Shown piece by piece: positions 1-7,235 of a stretch of 28,935 nucleotides of DNA. Made by a program: the position numbers and the translations under genes. Position 1 is the stretch's first letter; the number at the start of each line of letters is the position of its first letter. Source of the stretch: Candidatus Bathyarchaeota archaeon ex4484_135 (GTDB taxonomy: Archaea; Thermoproteota; Bathyarchaeia; EX4484-135); NCBI GenBank assembly GCA_002255025.1, contig NJEJ01000011.1, positions 1 through 28,935 of the forward strand, written 5' to 3'. The notes below the pieces were generated by a model that was given only the letters and a program-made list of their open reading frames with translations, was not told the origin of the DNA and did not search any database.

Positions 1-93
1 ACAAATCCATATGATGGGTAATAGTTGAGCACTCCCGTAAGGCGTGACACGTTGGAATATGCTGTATGTACGTAGTGATGGATTAACCTGAAA
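1..93. other. Sequence at window edge that does not continue IleRS
   Basis: The ileS reading frame stays open to base 1, but the conserved motif TGVVHLSPANG ends near base 93 and what follows (beginning DFRLIHHYVHT) no longer resembles the IleRS editing domain. This stretch is also more AT-rich and lacks the AGG/GGC-rich codon style of the rest of the window. It may be the edge of an inserted element, a rearrangement joint or a contig-end artefact. No terminal inverted repeat can be seen because the window stops here. Confidence 0.5.
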
Positions 94-1148
94 TCACCGT
101 TGGCCGGCGATAGGTGGACCACGCCCGTGGCAACAGATACGTCCACGAAGTCCTCGCAGACGACCGTGTGGACGAGCTCGTTCTGGCGTTCTAACTCGGC
201 CTGCTTCGGCACTAAATCGTAGAACGGGTACTCGTACCTCAGGCCCTCAAGGGCGGAGCCAGGGACGACATCGAGGACCTCGTAGCTTTCCACGCCGAGC
301 TCCTGCATCAAGGGCTCGACGCGGCCGGAGGCCATTATCCATATCTCGTCGCCTACCCTGACGCGTGCGTATTCGGCCTCCGGGTGGACGGCCACCAACA
401 TGTCGGTTATTATGGTGAAGGGCATGGTGGTCCACACGAGGAGGTACTCGCCGGGCCTGTCGCGGAGCTTGAGCTTGAAGTAGACGCTCGGGTCCTCGAC
501 GACCTCGTAGCCGAGGCCGACCTCTGCGTGGCTGAGGCTGGTCTGGCAGTACGGACAATAGGCGACCACGTAGTAGTCCTCGTCCAGCAGGCCCTGCTCC
601 CAGGCCCTCTTCAGGTAGGCCCACTCGCGTTCTATGTACTCGTCCTTGTAGGTCCAGTAGGCCCTGTCGTGGTTCATGAAGACGCCCAACAGCCTATCGG
701 CCTTCAGCCACTCCGGGTAGTACTTGCGGAGCGTCTTCTTGCACTCCTCTACGAACTTCTCCATGCCAACTTCTTCTAGGAGCTGCCTCTTGCCCCCCCT
801 GAGGCCCAGGGCCTTCTCGGCCTCGAGCTCGACGGGCAGGCCCTGGCAATCCCAGCCAGCCCAGAAGGGCATGTAGTAGCCCTTCATGCTGAGGTACCGG
901 TAATACAGGTCCTTTATGGCACGCCCTCGGGCATGTCCCACGTGCGGCACGCCGTTCAGGGTCGGCGGTCCTTCCACGAAGCCAGCCAGGCCCACGTGCT
1001 CTTTGGCCCTCAGGGCCTCAAGTTTCTCTCTTATGCGGTTTTCCTCCCAGAACCGCCTTACCTCTTCCTCGAACTCCATGGGCTTGTAATCTAGGCTGGT
1101 CCAATCAAGCTCCGGCGGGAGGGCGTTTGCCCGAGATTTTACGTTCAC
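1..1148 (-). CDS. ileS: Isoleucyl-tRNA synthetase, N-terminal part, runs off the window
   Basis: Class Ia synthetase that charges tRNA-Ile with isoleucine in the cytoplasm. About 382 residues are visible out of roughly 1,050 usual for the family. The HIGH signature is HVGH at about residues 69-72 inside PPTLNGVPHVGH, followed by GWDCQGLPVE at about 98-107. A zinc-type YCPYC motif and the WTTMPF motif of the CP1 editing domain come next. The start is GTG at 1146-1148: an in-frame TGA lies two codons upstream, a GGTGA ribosome-binding sequence precedes it, and a TATA box lies at 1185-1193. The family match is convincing to about residue 351 (base 93). After that the frame is open but unlike IleRS, so the gene may be interrupted. 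It follows the M50 protease gene in the same direction, with its own promoter. Confidence 0.9.
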   Translation of the reverse strand, partial: MNVKSRANALPPELDWTSLDYKPMEFEEEVRRFWEENRIREKLEALRAKEHVGLAGFVEGPPTLNGVPHVGHARGRAIKDLYYRYLSMKGYYMPFWAGWDCQGLPVELEAEKALGLRGGKRQLLEEVGMEKFVEECKKTLRKYYPEWLKADRLLGVFMNHDRAYWTYKDEYIEREWAYLKRAWEQGLLDEDYYVVAYCPYCQTSLSHAEVGLGYEVVEDPSVYFKLKLRDRPGEYLLVWTTMPFTIITDMLVAVHPEAEYARVRVGDEIWIMASGRVEPLMQELGVESYEVLDVVPGSALEGLRYEYPFYDLVPKQAELERQNELVHTVVCEDFVDVSVATGVVHLSPANGDFRLIHHYVHTAYSNVSRLTGVLNYYPSYGF

Positions 1149-1184
1149 CTCTCACCTGCAACACCGCCCACCACCGGGAGGGCC

Positions 1185-1193
1185 AAAATATAA
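1185..1193 (-). promoter_or_regulatory. TATA box for ileS
   Basis: On the minus strand this reads TTATATTTT. It lies about 40 bases before the GTG start of ileS, giving a predicted transcription start near 1162 and a leader of roughly 14 nt that contains GGTGAGAG as ribosome-binding site. Confidence 0.55.
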
Positions 1194-1199
1194 GGTTTC

Positions 1200-2264
1200 T
1201 CAGAAGGGGAGGATGCACATCAGGAAGATGGCTGTTGGCACGGCCAACAGTATTTTCCTAGAGGTCGAGAGGCTCGATACGTCATCTAGGGGCCCTGGGT
1301 GCCTATAGAACAGAGCCATGAATAAGGCTAAGATGGCCATGACAGCGTACCAGCCCCCGTAAAACGCCAGGCTCAAGGCCAAGATGGCCAGGGAGGCAGC
1401 TACTCCAACCGCCCTATGCTTGTTGCCCTTCAGGACGCACCTGGCTATATGGCCTCCGTCTAGGGAGCCAGCAGGTATGAGGTTCAGCATGGTAACCAAC
1501 ATGCCCGTCCAGCCGGCGAAGGCGACGGGGTGCAACAGGATGGAGGAACCAGGCGGAGGAGCCAGTACCAGCCTTATCAGTAGGCCGTAAGCCATTATGT
1601 AGGGCAGTGCTATACCTTCCACGGGCCCTATGATTATGGTCGAGAGCGGGAGCCCTATCAAGCTGATGGCTATGGCGGCCACGAAGCCAGCTAAGGGCCC
1701 GGCCACCCCTATGTCAAATAGGGCGTCCCTGTTCGGTGCTGGCGTCTTCTGCTGTATGAAGGCACCGAAGGTCCCGAAGAGCGTGAAGGGTGCCGGTATG
1801 AAGTAGGGCAGGGTTACCACGACACCGTGGAAGCGGGCGGCTATCCAGTGGCCGAGCTCGTGGGTGGCCAGGACAGCCATCATGGCCCCCACGTACATCA
1901 GGGCCCTCTCGAGTTCCCCGCCGGACATCATCCAGCCGCTCGCGAACAAGCTGCCGAGCGTGGCCAGGAGCAGTACCGCGGGTATCACGTTCGACCTGGG
2001 CCGCGGGGGGCTGAAGTAAACGGCCCTCAGGACCAGGCCCTCGCGGCCTCTCCTGAGGATCGGCATAAGGCCGTAGGGCCTAAGGTAATCCATGAGTTTT
2101 AGGAAGGCCTTCTTCTGGTCCCTCGGGGGGATCACTACGAGCTGCGGTATGTCATGTATCATGCCTGCACTTAAGATGCTGAAGCCAGCCCTCACGGCTG
2201 CCTCTTCTAAGAGCCTCATGTGCTCGTACTCCTCAGGCCACACCGCATCCTCCAATTCCCGCAC
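1200..2264 (-). CDS. Site-2 protease family (M50) intramembrane zinc metalloprotease
   Basis: Predicted membrane metalloprotease of the S2P/M50 family, which cuts membrane-anchored proteins within the bilayer. The 354-residue protein has an N-terminal soluble region (about 1-90) followed by several hydrophobic segments. The zinc-binding HELGH is at residues 135-139, and the second family signature NLIPAGSLDGG at about 261-271 supplies the third metal ligand (Asp). The start is GTG at 2262-2264. A TATA-like GGAATTAAGG centred near 2291 lies about 27 bases upstream, so the message is probably leaderless. It is divergent from the B3/B4 gene with only 32 bases between the starts. The substrate cannot be told from the sequence; in archaea such proteins are largely uncharacterised. 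Confidence 0.88.
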   Translation of the reverse strand: MRELEDAVWPEEYEHMRLLEEAAVRAGFSILSAGMIHDIPQLVVIPPRDQKKAFLKLMDYLRPYGLMPILRRGREGLVLRAVYFSPPRPRSNVIPAVLLLATLGSLFASGWMMSGGELERALMYVGAMMAVLATHELGHWIAARFHGVVVTLPYFIPAPFTLFGTFGAFIQQKTPAPNRDALFDIGVAGPLAGFVAAIAISLIGLPLSTIIIGPVEGIALPYIMAYGLLIRLVLAPPPGSSILLHPVAFAGWTGMLVTMLNLIPAGSLDGGHIARCVLKGNKHRAVGVAASLAILALSLAFYGGWYAVMAILALFMALFYRHPGPLDDVSSLSTSRKILLAVPTAIFLMCILPF

Positions 2265-2266
2265 CG

Positions 2267-2294
2267 CTAATAACGGCCCCAGGCTGGAATTAAG
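2267..2294. promoter_or_regulatory. Overlapping divergent promoter region
   Basis: Two AT-rich boxes lie between the M50 gene (minus) and the B3/B4 gene (plus). GCTAATAACG near 2266-2275 is about 27 bases before the TTG at 2297. GGAATTAAGG near 2286-2295 is about 27 bases before the GTG at 2264 on the other strand. Each box lies close to the other gene's start, so the two transcription complexes would compete for space. The boxes were assigned by spacing only. Confidence 0.4.
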
Positions 2295-2296
2295 GC

Positions 2297-2986
2297 TTGG
2301 CGAGAGGCTTGATAGAAATAGCTGATGAGGTCAGGGGGCGTTTCCCGACGCTGAGGCTGGCCCTCGTGGCCATATCGGGCGTCACGGTCAGGGCCGGGAG
2401 GGATCCGGAACTCGAAGAACTCGTGAGGAAGGGCGTGGAGGAAATCAAGTCCAAGTACAGGCTCGAGACGCTCAAGGACATGCCCATCTTCAGGGCCTAC
2501 AGGGACTTCTTCTGGTCCCTGGGCATAGACCCCACGAAGGACAGGCCATCCGCAGAGGCCTTGGTGAGGCGTGTCCTGTCCGGCAAGCCCTTCCCAGCCA
2601 TAAATAACCTCGTGGATGCCTACAACCTGGCCTCCATGCTGACCGGCATACCGATGGCGACCTTCGATTTAGATGCCATATCCGGCGGGAAGGCCGTCCT
2701 CAGGTTCGCAAGACCTGGCGAGGTCTTCTTGGGCATAGGCATGAAGAAGCCCGCCGTGCTGACCGGGAAGGAACTCGTCATAGCGGACCGAGAGGGCCCG
2801 GTAGCCATATACCCGCACAGGGACAGCGATAGGACGAAGATAACCAGCCGGACCGAGAGGGCCTTAGTCGTCGCCTGCGGTGCACCGGGCGTGAGCAAGC
2901 ACTTGCTGACCGAGGCGGCCAGGAAGGCAGCCGATCTGATCGTGAGGTTCTGCGGTGGGACGGCTGGCGACATCCTGCTGGTCTGA
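2297..2986 (+). CDS. B3/B4 (PheRS beta-like) domain protein
   Basis: The 229-residue protein matches the stand-alone B3/B4 domain family, whose fold is shared with the beta subunit of phenylalanyl-tRNA synthetase. The IFRAYRDFFWSLGIDPTK segment and the later NNLVDAYNLASM segment are typical. These free-standing proteins have no catalytic centre of the synthetase, and their role (possibly tRNA or amino-acid related) is not established. The TTG at 2297 is chosen because a TATA-like box lies about 27 bases upstream; TTG at 2309 is an alternative in the same frame. It is divergent from the M50 protease and is followed by the separately promoted phosphoesterase gene. Confidence 0.8.
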   Translation: MARGLIEIADEVRGRFPTLRLALVAISGVTVRAGRDPELEELVRKGVEEIKSKYRLETLKDMPIFRAYRDFFWSLGIDPTKDRPSAEALVRRVLSGKPFPAINNLVDAYNLASMLTGIPMATFDLDAISGGKAVLRFARPGEVFLGIGMKKPAVLTGKELVIADREGPVAIYPHRDSDRTKITSRTERALVVACGAPGVSKHLLTEAARKAADLIVRFCGGTAGDILLV

Positions 2987-3002
2987 CCAGCGTGGGCTTA
3001 GT

Positions 3003-3010
3003 CCTAAAAG
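3003..3010 (+). promoter_or_regulatory. TATA-like box for the phosphoesterase gene
   Basis: CCTAAAAG is centred about 27 bases before the GTG at 3034, the spacing expected for a leaderless message. Confidence 0.4.
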
Positions 3011-3033
3011 CACGTCTAGGCTAGTGGCCCGCG

Positions 3034-3546
3034 GTGTCGGCCGTGCTGATAGGGCTCATGGCGGATACGCACGATAGGCTCCCATTCGTCGAGAAGGCCG
3101 TCAAGGCCTTCAACGAAGAAGGCGTTGAACTCGTCCTCCACGCTGGGGACTTCGTGGCACCTTTTGTCATACCACGCTTGGCCGAGTTGAAGGCTAACCT
3201 GATAGGCGTGTTCGGGAACAACGATGGAGATAAAGCTCTTCTCCTGAAGAGGGCTTCTGAAACGAAGGGCAAAATCGAGATAAAAGGCCTCTTCGCAGAG
3301 GTATCCGCCGACGGGCTCAAGATGGCCCTCCTTCATGGCCACGAGGCTGGGCTCCTCAGGTCCCTCATCAGCTGCGGCGGCTACGACGTGGTGGTCCACG
3401 GCCACACGCACCAGGCTGGCGTGAGGCGTGAGGGCAAGACGCTCGTGGTGAACCCGGGGGAGGTGTGCGGCTACCTCTACGGCCGTTCAACGGTGGCCAT
3501 CCTCGATACGGAGAAGTTGGAGGTCAAGTTCATCGAGCTGAGGTGA
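3034..3546 (+). CDS. YfcE/MJ0936-type metallophosphoesterase
   Basis: Calcineurin-like phosphodiesterase of the small YfcE/MJ0936 group, about 170 residues, the usual size. The metal-binding signature is complete: D11 and H13 in MADTHD, D39 in HAGD, GNND at 61-64, H101 in LLHGHE and GHTH at 123-126. Family members hydrolyse phosphodiester model substrates using two divalent metals, usually Mn or Ni; the natural substrate is unknown. GTG at 3034 is preferred because a TATA-like box lies 27 bases upstream. The gene stands between the B3/B4 and radical SAM genes, each with its own promoter, so it is probably transcribed alone. Confidence 0.88.
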   Translation: MSAVLIGLMADTHDRLPFVEKAVKAFNEEGVELVLHAGDFVAPFVIPRLAELKANLIGVFGNNDGDKALLLKRASETKGKIEIKGLFAEVSADGLKMALLHGHEAGLLRSLISCGGYDVVVHGHTHQAGVRREGKTLVVNPGEVCGYLYGRSTVAILDTEKLEVKFIELR

Positions 3547-3564
3547 GCCTGACACCCCAAAGGC

Positions 3565-3573
3565 CTTATAATA
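3565..3573 (+). promoter_or_regulatory. TATA box for the radical SAM gene
   Basis: CTTATAATA is centred at about 3569, predicting a transcription start at 3595-3596. This coincides with a GTG at 3595 that is one base out of frame with the radical SAM coding region. Confidence 0.55.
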
Positions 3574-3673
3574 GGCAGGTGCCAGAGGATACGGGTGGGC
3601 CCGGACGAGCAAGGATTGGGCGGCTTTCCTCAGGAAGGCCGGGATAAAGCCTCCTCCTCGTCCGCTGAAGGTC

Positions 3674-5119
3674 ATGCTCATAGTCCCTCCTTCTCCATCA
3701 GCTGTGGTCAGTGTCTTCGGGACAGGAGGGCCTCCCCTCAGCCTGGCCTACTTGGCCTCGGCCTTGGAAGAAGAAGGGCATGAGGTCAGGATAGTAGATT
3801 CCATAGCCCTGGGCTACGGGCTAATTGACCTAGCCCGTGAACTCAAGGCCTTTGACCCGGACATCGTCGGCCTGACGGCCACCACGCCATCTATATACAA
3901 GGCCTACGAGGTCGCCAGGCTCGCGAAAGAACTGCTGCCTAATTGTACCGTCGTCCTCGGCGGCCCACATGCGTCCTTCATGTCCGTTGAGGTGCTCGAG
4001 GAATGCCCGCACGTGGATGTGGTGGTCAGGGGTGAGGGAGAGCTGACCTTCTGCGACCTCGTCAATCGCCTGGCCAGGGGCCTGGGCCCAGGGGGCGTGC
4101 GTGGCATTACCTACCGCGAGGGTGGCGTGGTGAAGTGGGAGGAACCACGGCCTCTGATAAAGGACATAGACGTTATCCCATGGCCAGCCTACCACGAGCT
4201 CCCCATGGACAAGTACCAATTCGAGGGCCTGAGGTTCGGGGCCATGTTGACCAGCAGGGGATGTCCATATAAGTGCATATTCTGTGCTTCTTCAAAGCTC
4301 ATGGGCAAGGTCTGGCGTGGCAGAAAAGCCGAGGACGTGGTAGAGGAAGCTAGGTTCCTCATGGATAAGTTCGGGATAAGGGAGGTAGAGTTCCTCGACG
4401 ACACCTTCACGCTCAACATGAAGAGGGCTAGGCAGATAGCCGACCTCATGGTGAAGGAGGGCCTGGACCTCAGCTGGAGCTGTTCCTCAAGGGCCAACAC
4501 TATGAACGAGGAACTGGCCAGGTCGTTGAGGAGGGCTGGCTGCCACTCCATTTACCTCGGCGTTGAATCAGCTTGGCAGAAGACCTTGAACTTCCTGAAG
4601 AAGGGCATAACGGTACGCCAGGTCGTAGATGCCTTTAAGGCCATTAAGAAGGCAGACCTTAATGTGGTGGCCACCTTCATCCTCGGCATACCTTGCGAGA
4701 CGGGGGAGATGATGCTCAATACCATAAGGTTCGCGAAGAAGATGAAGCCCACGCTAGCACAGTTCACCATATTCACGCCCTACCCGGGCACCGAGGCCTA
4801 CGAGCAAGCCGTGAGGGAGAACGCCCTGCTCACCCACGATTGGTCAAAATACGATACCCTGACGCCCGTCATGAAGCACCCATACCTGTCCCCTGGCGAG
4901 ATAGTAAGGCTGCTCCAGAAGGCTTATATCAGCTTCTACGCCAGCCTGAGCTTCGTGGCCAACGCCCTTAAGAGGAAACTAGTCTTGCTCCTGATCAGAA
5001 GCCTTAAGAGGGTATCCCTGTCCCTCAGGGATTACGTGGCCAACAGCATACGCCGGGTAATAAGGCCCCGCCGAGTTCCCACACCGCCAGGCACGTTTTT
5101 AAGCAGCCCCATGCCGTAA
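3674..5119 (+). CDS. B12-binding-domain radical SAM protein
   Basis: Radical SAM enzyme with an N-terminal Rossmann-like cobalamin-binding-type domain (about 1-165; begins MLIVPPSP and includes LGGPHAS near 95-101). The [4Fe-4S] motif CPYKCIFC has cysteines at 197, 201 and 204. The SAM barrel extends to about 400 and a basic C-terminal tail follows. I see no DxHxxG cobalamin-ligand motif, as in many members of this class, so B12 use is uncertain and the substrate is unknown. The ATG at 3674 is the first usable in-frame start. However, the same frame is open back to 3575 and reads like protein (RTSKDWAAFLRKAGI, then KPPPRPLKV). The TATA box predicts a start at GTG 3595, one base out of frame. 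Removing one G at 3597-3599 would join them, so the true N-terminus may be about 26 residues longer. Confidence 0.87.
   Translation: MLIVPPSPSAVVSVFGTGGPPLSLAYLASALEEEGHEVRIVDSIALGYGLIDLARELKAFDPDIVGLTATTPSIYKAYEVARLAKELLPNCTVVLGGPHASFMSVEVLEECPHVDVVVRGEGELTFCDLVNRLARGLGPGGVRGITYREGGVVKWEEPRPLIKDIDVIPWPAYHELPMDKYQFEGLRFGAMLTSRGCPYKCIFCASSKLMGKVWRGRKAEDVVEEARFLMDKFGIREVEFLDDTFTLNMKRARQIADLMVKEGLDLSWSCSSRANTMNEELARSLRRAGCHSIYLGVESAWQKTLNFLKKGITVRQVVDAFKAIKKADLNVVATFILGIPCETGEMMLNTIRFAKKMKPTLAQFTIFTPYPGTEAYEQAVRENALLTHDWSKYDTLTPVMKHPYLSPGEIVRLLQKAYISFYASLSFVANALKRKLVLLLIRSLKRVSLSLRDYVANSIRRVIRPRRVPTPPGTFLSSPMP
5096..5103 (+). promoter_or_regulatory. TATA box for the Hsp20 gene
   Basis: TTTTTAAG lies inside the 3' end of the radical SAM gene, centred about 26 bases before the GTG at 5126. 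The heat-shock gene therefore appears to have its own leaderless promoter. Confidence 0.5.
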
Positions 5120-5125
5120 GGTACG

Positions 5126-5584
5126 GTGGTGGTAGTGGCCTTCTGGTTCGGCGTATGGAAGGATATCGACAGGGAAATGCGTGAGCTAAGGCGTAGGCTC
5201 AGGAGGACGTTCGAGGAGGTCTCCAAGACCCTTGAGGCCGAGATACCGGCCCTTGGCGAGCTGATGAAGCCCCTCGTGGACATCTACGAGACGCCTGACG
5301 AAGTGGTCATCGTGGCTGAGCTGCCGGGCGTGAAGAAAGAAGACATAAAGATAGAGGCCACGGAGGACGTGCTTGAGATAAGAGCTGATGTCAAGCGTGA
5401 GGAAGAGATCAAGGAAGAAGCCTATTACAGGCGTGAGAGGTATTACAAGGGCTTCTACCGGCGTATAAGGCTCCCGACGCCCGTGAGGCCAGAGGGAGCA
5501 AAGGCCACTTACAAGGACGGCGTGCTGACCATAAGGCTCCCGAAGGCCGTCGCCGAGAAGAGACATCGCATAGAAGTGGAGTAA
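5126..5584 (+). CDS. Small heat shock protein, Hsp20/alpha-crystallin family
   Basis: ATP-independent holdase chaperone that binds unfolding proteins and forms large oligomers in the cytoplasm. The 152-residue protein has an N-terminal region rich in charged helix (about 10-45). The alpha-crystallin domain covers about 48-140, with the family marker GVLTIRLPK near its end. A short C-terminal tail ends RIEVE, which contains the I-x-I/V motif used for inter-dimer contacts. GTG at 5126 is preferred on promoter spacing, with GTG at 5135 as alternative. The T-rich stretch after the stop (5618-5655) probably terminates transcription. Confidence 0.92.
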   Translation: MVVVAFWFGVWKDIDREMRELRRRLRRTFEEVSKTLEAEIPALGELMKPLVDIYETPDEVVIVAELPGVKKEDIKIEATEDVLEIRADVKREEEIKEEAYYRRERYYKGFYRRIRLPTPVRPEGAKATYKDGVLTIRLPKAVAEKRHRIEVE

Positions 5585-5614
5585 GCTCCCAGAGCCCATC
5601 CAGCATAGAGAAAG

Positions 5615-5655
5615 CTCTTTTTCCCTTTTACACAAGCGTGTTCTGCCTATTTTTT
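5615..5655 (+). terminator. T-rich terminator region after Hsp20
   Basis: Runs TTTTT at 5618-5622, TTTT at 5626-5629 and TTTTTT at 5650-5655 follow the Hsp20 stop. Archaeal RNA polymerase commonly terminates at such T tracts. No gene is seen in 5585-5797. Confidence 0.45.
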
Positions 5656-5759
5656 AAAGGGCTCGGCACCTCCTGACGCATGAAGGCCCTTCCATGAGTT
5701 TTTACATCTTTGATTAAAACTCATCATGCTACCTCTCCACACTTTTGTACGTAAACGAG

Positions 5760-5766
5760 TTAAATA
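5760..5766 (+). promoter_or_regulatory. TATA box for the BMP transporter operon
   Basis: TTAAATA in the context AGTTAAATAGG is centred about 34 bases before the ATG at 5798, predicting a start near 5790 and a very short leader. Confidence 0.5.
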
Positions 5767-5797
5767 GGGGGACGCCAGGTAATCGCGGGGGACGCGG

Positions 5798-7105
5798 ATG
5801 AGCAAGCTCCCCGTTGGGTATCTGAGGTGGGCTCTGGTCATAGCTCTAACGGCTATCATATCTTGCGTGGGGACCTGGGCCGTCCTGACCTACACGGCAC
5901 CGACGCCCGGGCCCACGACCCCGACCACGATACACCTGAAGGCCGCATGGATCTACGTGGGGCCCATAGGCGATTACGGCTGGACTCACGCTCACGACGT
6001 AGGGCGTAGGTATGTAGATGCCCTTTATCCTTGGCTCGAGACCTATTACGTTGAGTCCGTGAAGGAGGCCAACTGTCCAGGTGTCATAGACCAGTTAGTG
6101 GCCCAGGGCTACACGGTGATATTCACCACGAGCTTCGGCTTCATGGATGCCACGCTCGATGCGGCTAAGAAGTACCCGAACGTGATATTCTTCCACTGCT
6201 CCGGCTACAAGCGTTGGGACAACATGGGCACCTACTTCGCCGAGTTCTATCAGCTCTACTACCTCAACGGCCTCATGGCCGGTGCCCTCACCAAGACGGG
6301 CAAGGCTGGCTACGTGGCAGCACACCCGATACCCGAGGTCATAAGGCACATCAACGCCTTCGCCATAGGATTCGCTGAAGTAGCCGAGCAGAGATACGCT
6401 AGAGGCGAGCTCCCGAACCCGCCCGAGGTCCACGTGGTATGGATATACGAGTGGTATAACCCGGCCAAGGCCAGGGAAGCTGCTGAGTCCCTCATAACCA
6501 AGGGCTGTGATGTCCTGGCCTTCACCGAGGATAGCCCGACGGTCGTGACGGTCTGCGAGGAACACTACAAACGTGGCGAACCGATATATACGTTCGCTCA
6601 CTACAGCCCCATGTATGCCTACGGGCCCGACGTGGTGGTGAGCGGTCAGCTCGTCCACTGGGAGGTCATATACGCCGACATAATAGCCAAAATAGCGTCA
6701 GGCGTTTACACGACTGAGAACCTGAAGGCCGTTGATTATTGGTGGATGCTACACGAGGGAGCCGTGGAGCTGGGCTGCAACTACAGCATGCCCATAAACC
6801 CGAAGTTCGAGGCCCCCCTGAAGTCCGTGACCGTTGTGGATAAGCTTACTAACGAGACGATGACGGTCTACGACCTAGTCTTCCTGAGGCTCGAGCAGAT
6901 GAAAGATGAGACGCCTCATGTCCAAGTCATATCCGGTGGCGAGATAACCTGGCTGACTCCTAACGTGACCTTCGACCCCTTCATGGGGCCTCTCTATGAC
7001 CAAGATGGCAACCTGAGGGTCCCCGCTGGCGAGAGGCTTGGCCACGACGAGCTTTGGACCATGATGTGGTTCGTGAAGTGGGTCATCGGCACCATACCGA
7101 CCTGA
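5798..7105 (+). CDS. BMP-family ABC transporter substrate-binding protein
   Basis: Extracellular binding protein of the Bmp/Med (PnrA-like) family, which in characterised bacteria binds nucleosides. The 435-residue product has an N-terminal hydrophobic anchor (about 10-32) containing IISC, which could be a weak lipobox. A Thr/Pro-rich linker (TYTAPTPGPTTPTT) of the kind used by crenarchaeal binding proteins follows, then the two-lobed binding domain. Family landmarks include GDYGWTHAHD near 52-61 and FTTSFGFMDATLDAAKKYPN near 108-127. It heads an importer with the ATPase and two permeases downstream on the same strand. Nucleoside uptake is inferred from family, not shown by the sequence. Confidence 0.88.
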   Translation: MSKLPVGYLRWALVIALTAIISCVGTWAVLTYTAPTPGPTTPTTIHLKAAWIYVGPIGDYGWTHAHDVGRRYVDALYPWLETYYVESVKEANCPGVIDQLVAQGYTVIFTTSFGFMDATLDAAKKYPNVIFFHCSGYKRWDNMGTYFAEFYQLYYLNGLMAGALTKTGKAGYVAAHPIPEVIRHINAFAIGFAEVAEQRYARGELPNPPEVHVVWIYEWYNPAKAREAAESLITKGCDVLAFTEDSPTVVTVCEEHYKRGEPIYTFAHYSPMYAYGPDVVVSGQLVHWEVIYADIIAKIASGVYTTENLKAVDYWWMLHEGAVELGCNYSMPINPKFEAPLKSVTVVDKLTNETMTVYDLVFLRLEQMKDETPHVQVISGGEITWLTPNVTFDPFMGPLYDQDGNLRVPAGERLGHDELWTMMWFVKWVIGTIPT

Positions 7106-7146
7106 GGAGGCGAGGTGGAAGCCCTTGGGCCACACGTCCACCCTCA

Positions 7147-7156
7147 TTATTTTTAT
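7147..7156 (+). promoter_or_regulatory. TATA/T-rich element between binding protein and ATPase genes
   Basis: TTATTTTTAT is centred near 7151. It could end the binding-protein message and also act as a second TATA box, predicting a start near 7177 at the GTGGTG of 7175-7180. Such a layout would let the abundant binding protein be made separately from the membrane components. Confidence 0.4.
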
Positions 7157-7235
7157 TTCCTCCCTCGAGCTAAGGTGGTGAGGGAAAGTTTATAAAGTAG
7201 ATTTCGAGCTCAGGGAAGGAGAGATACATGCCCTC

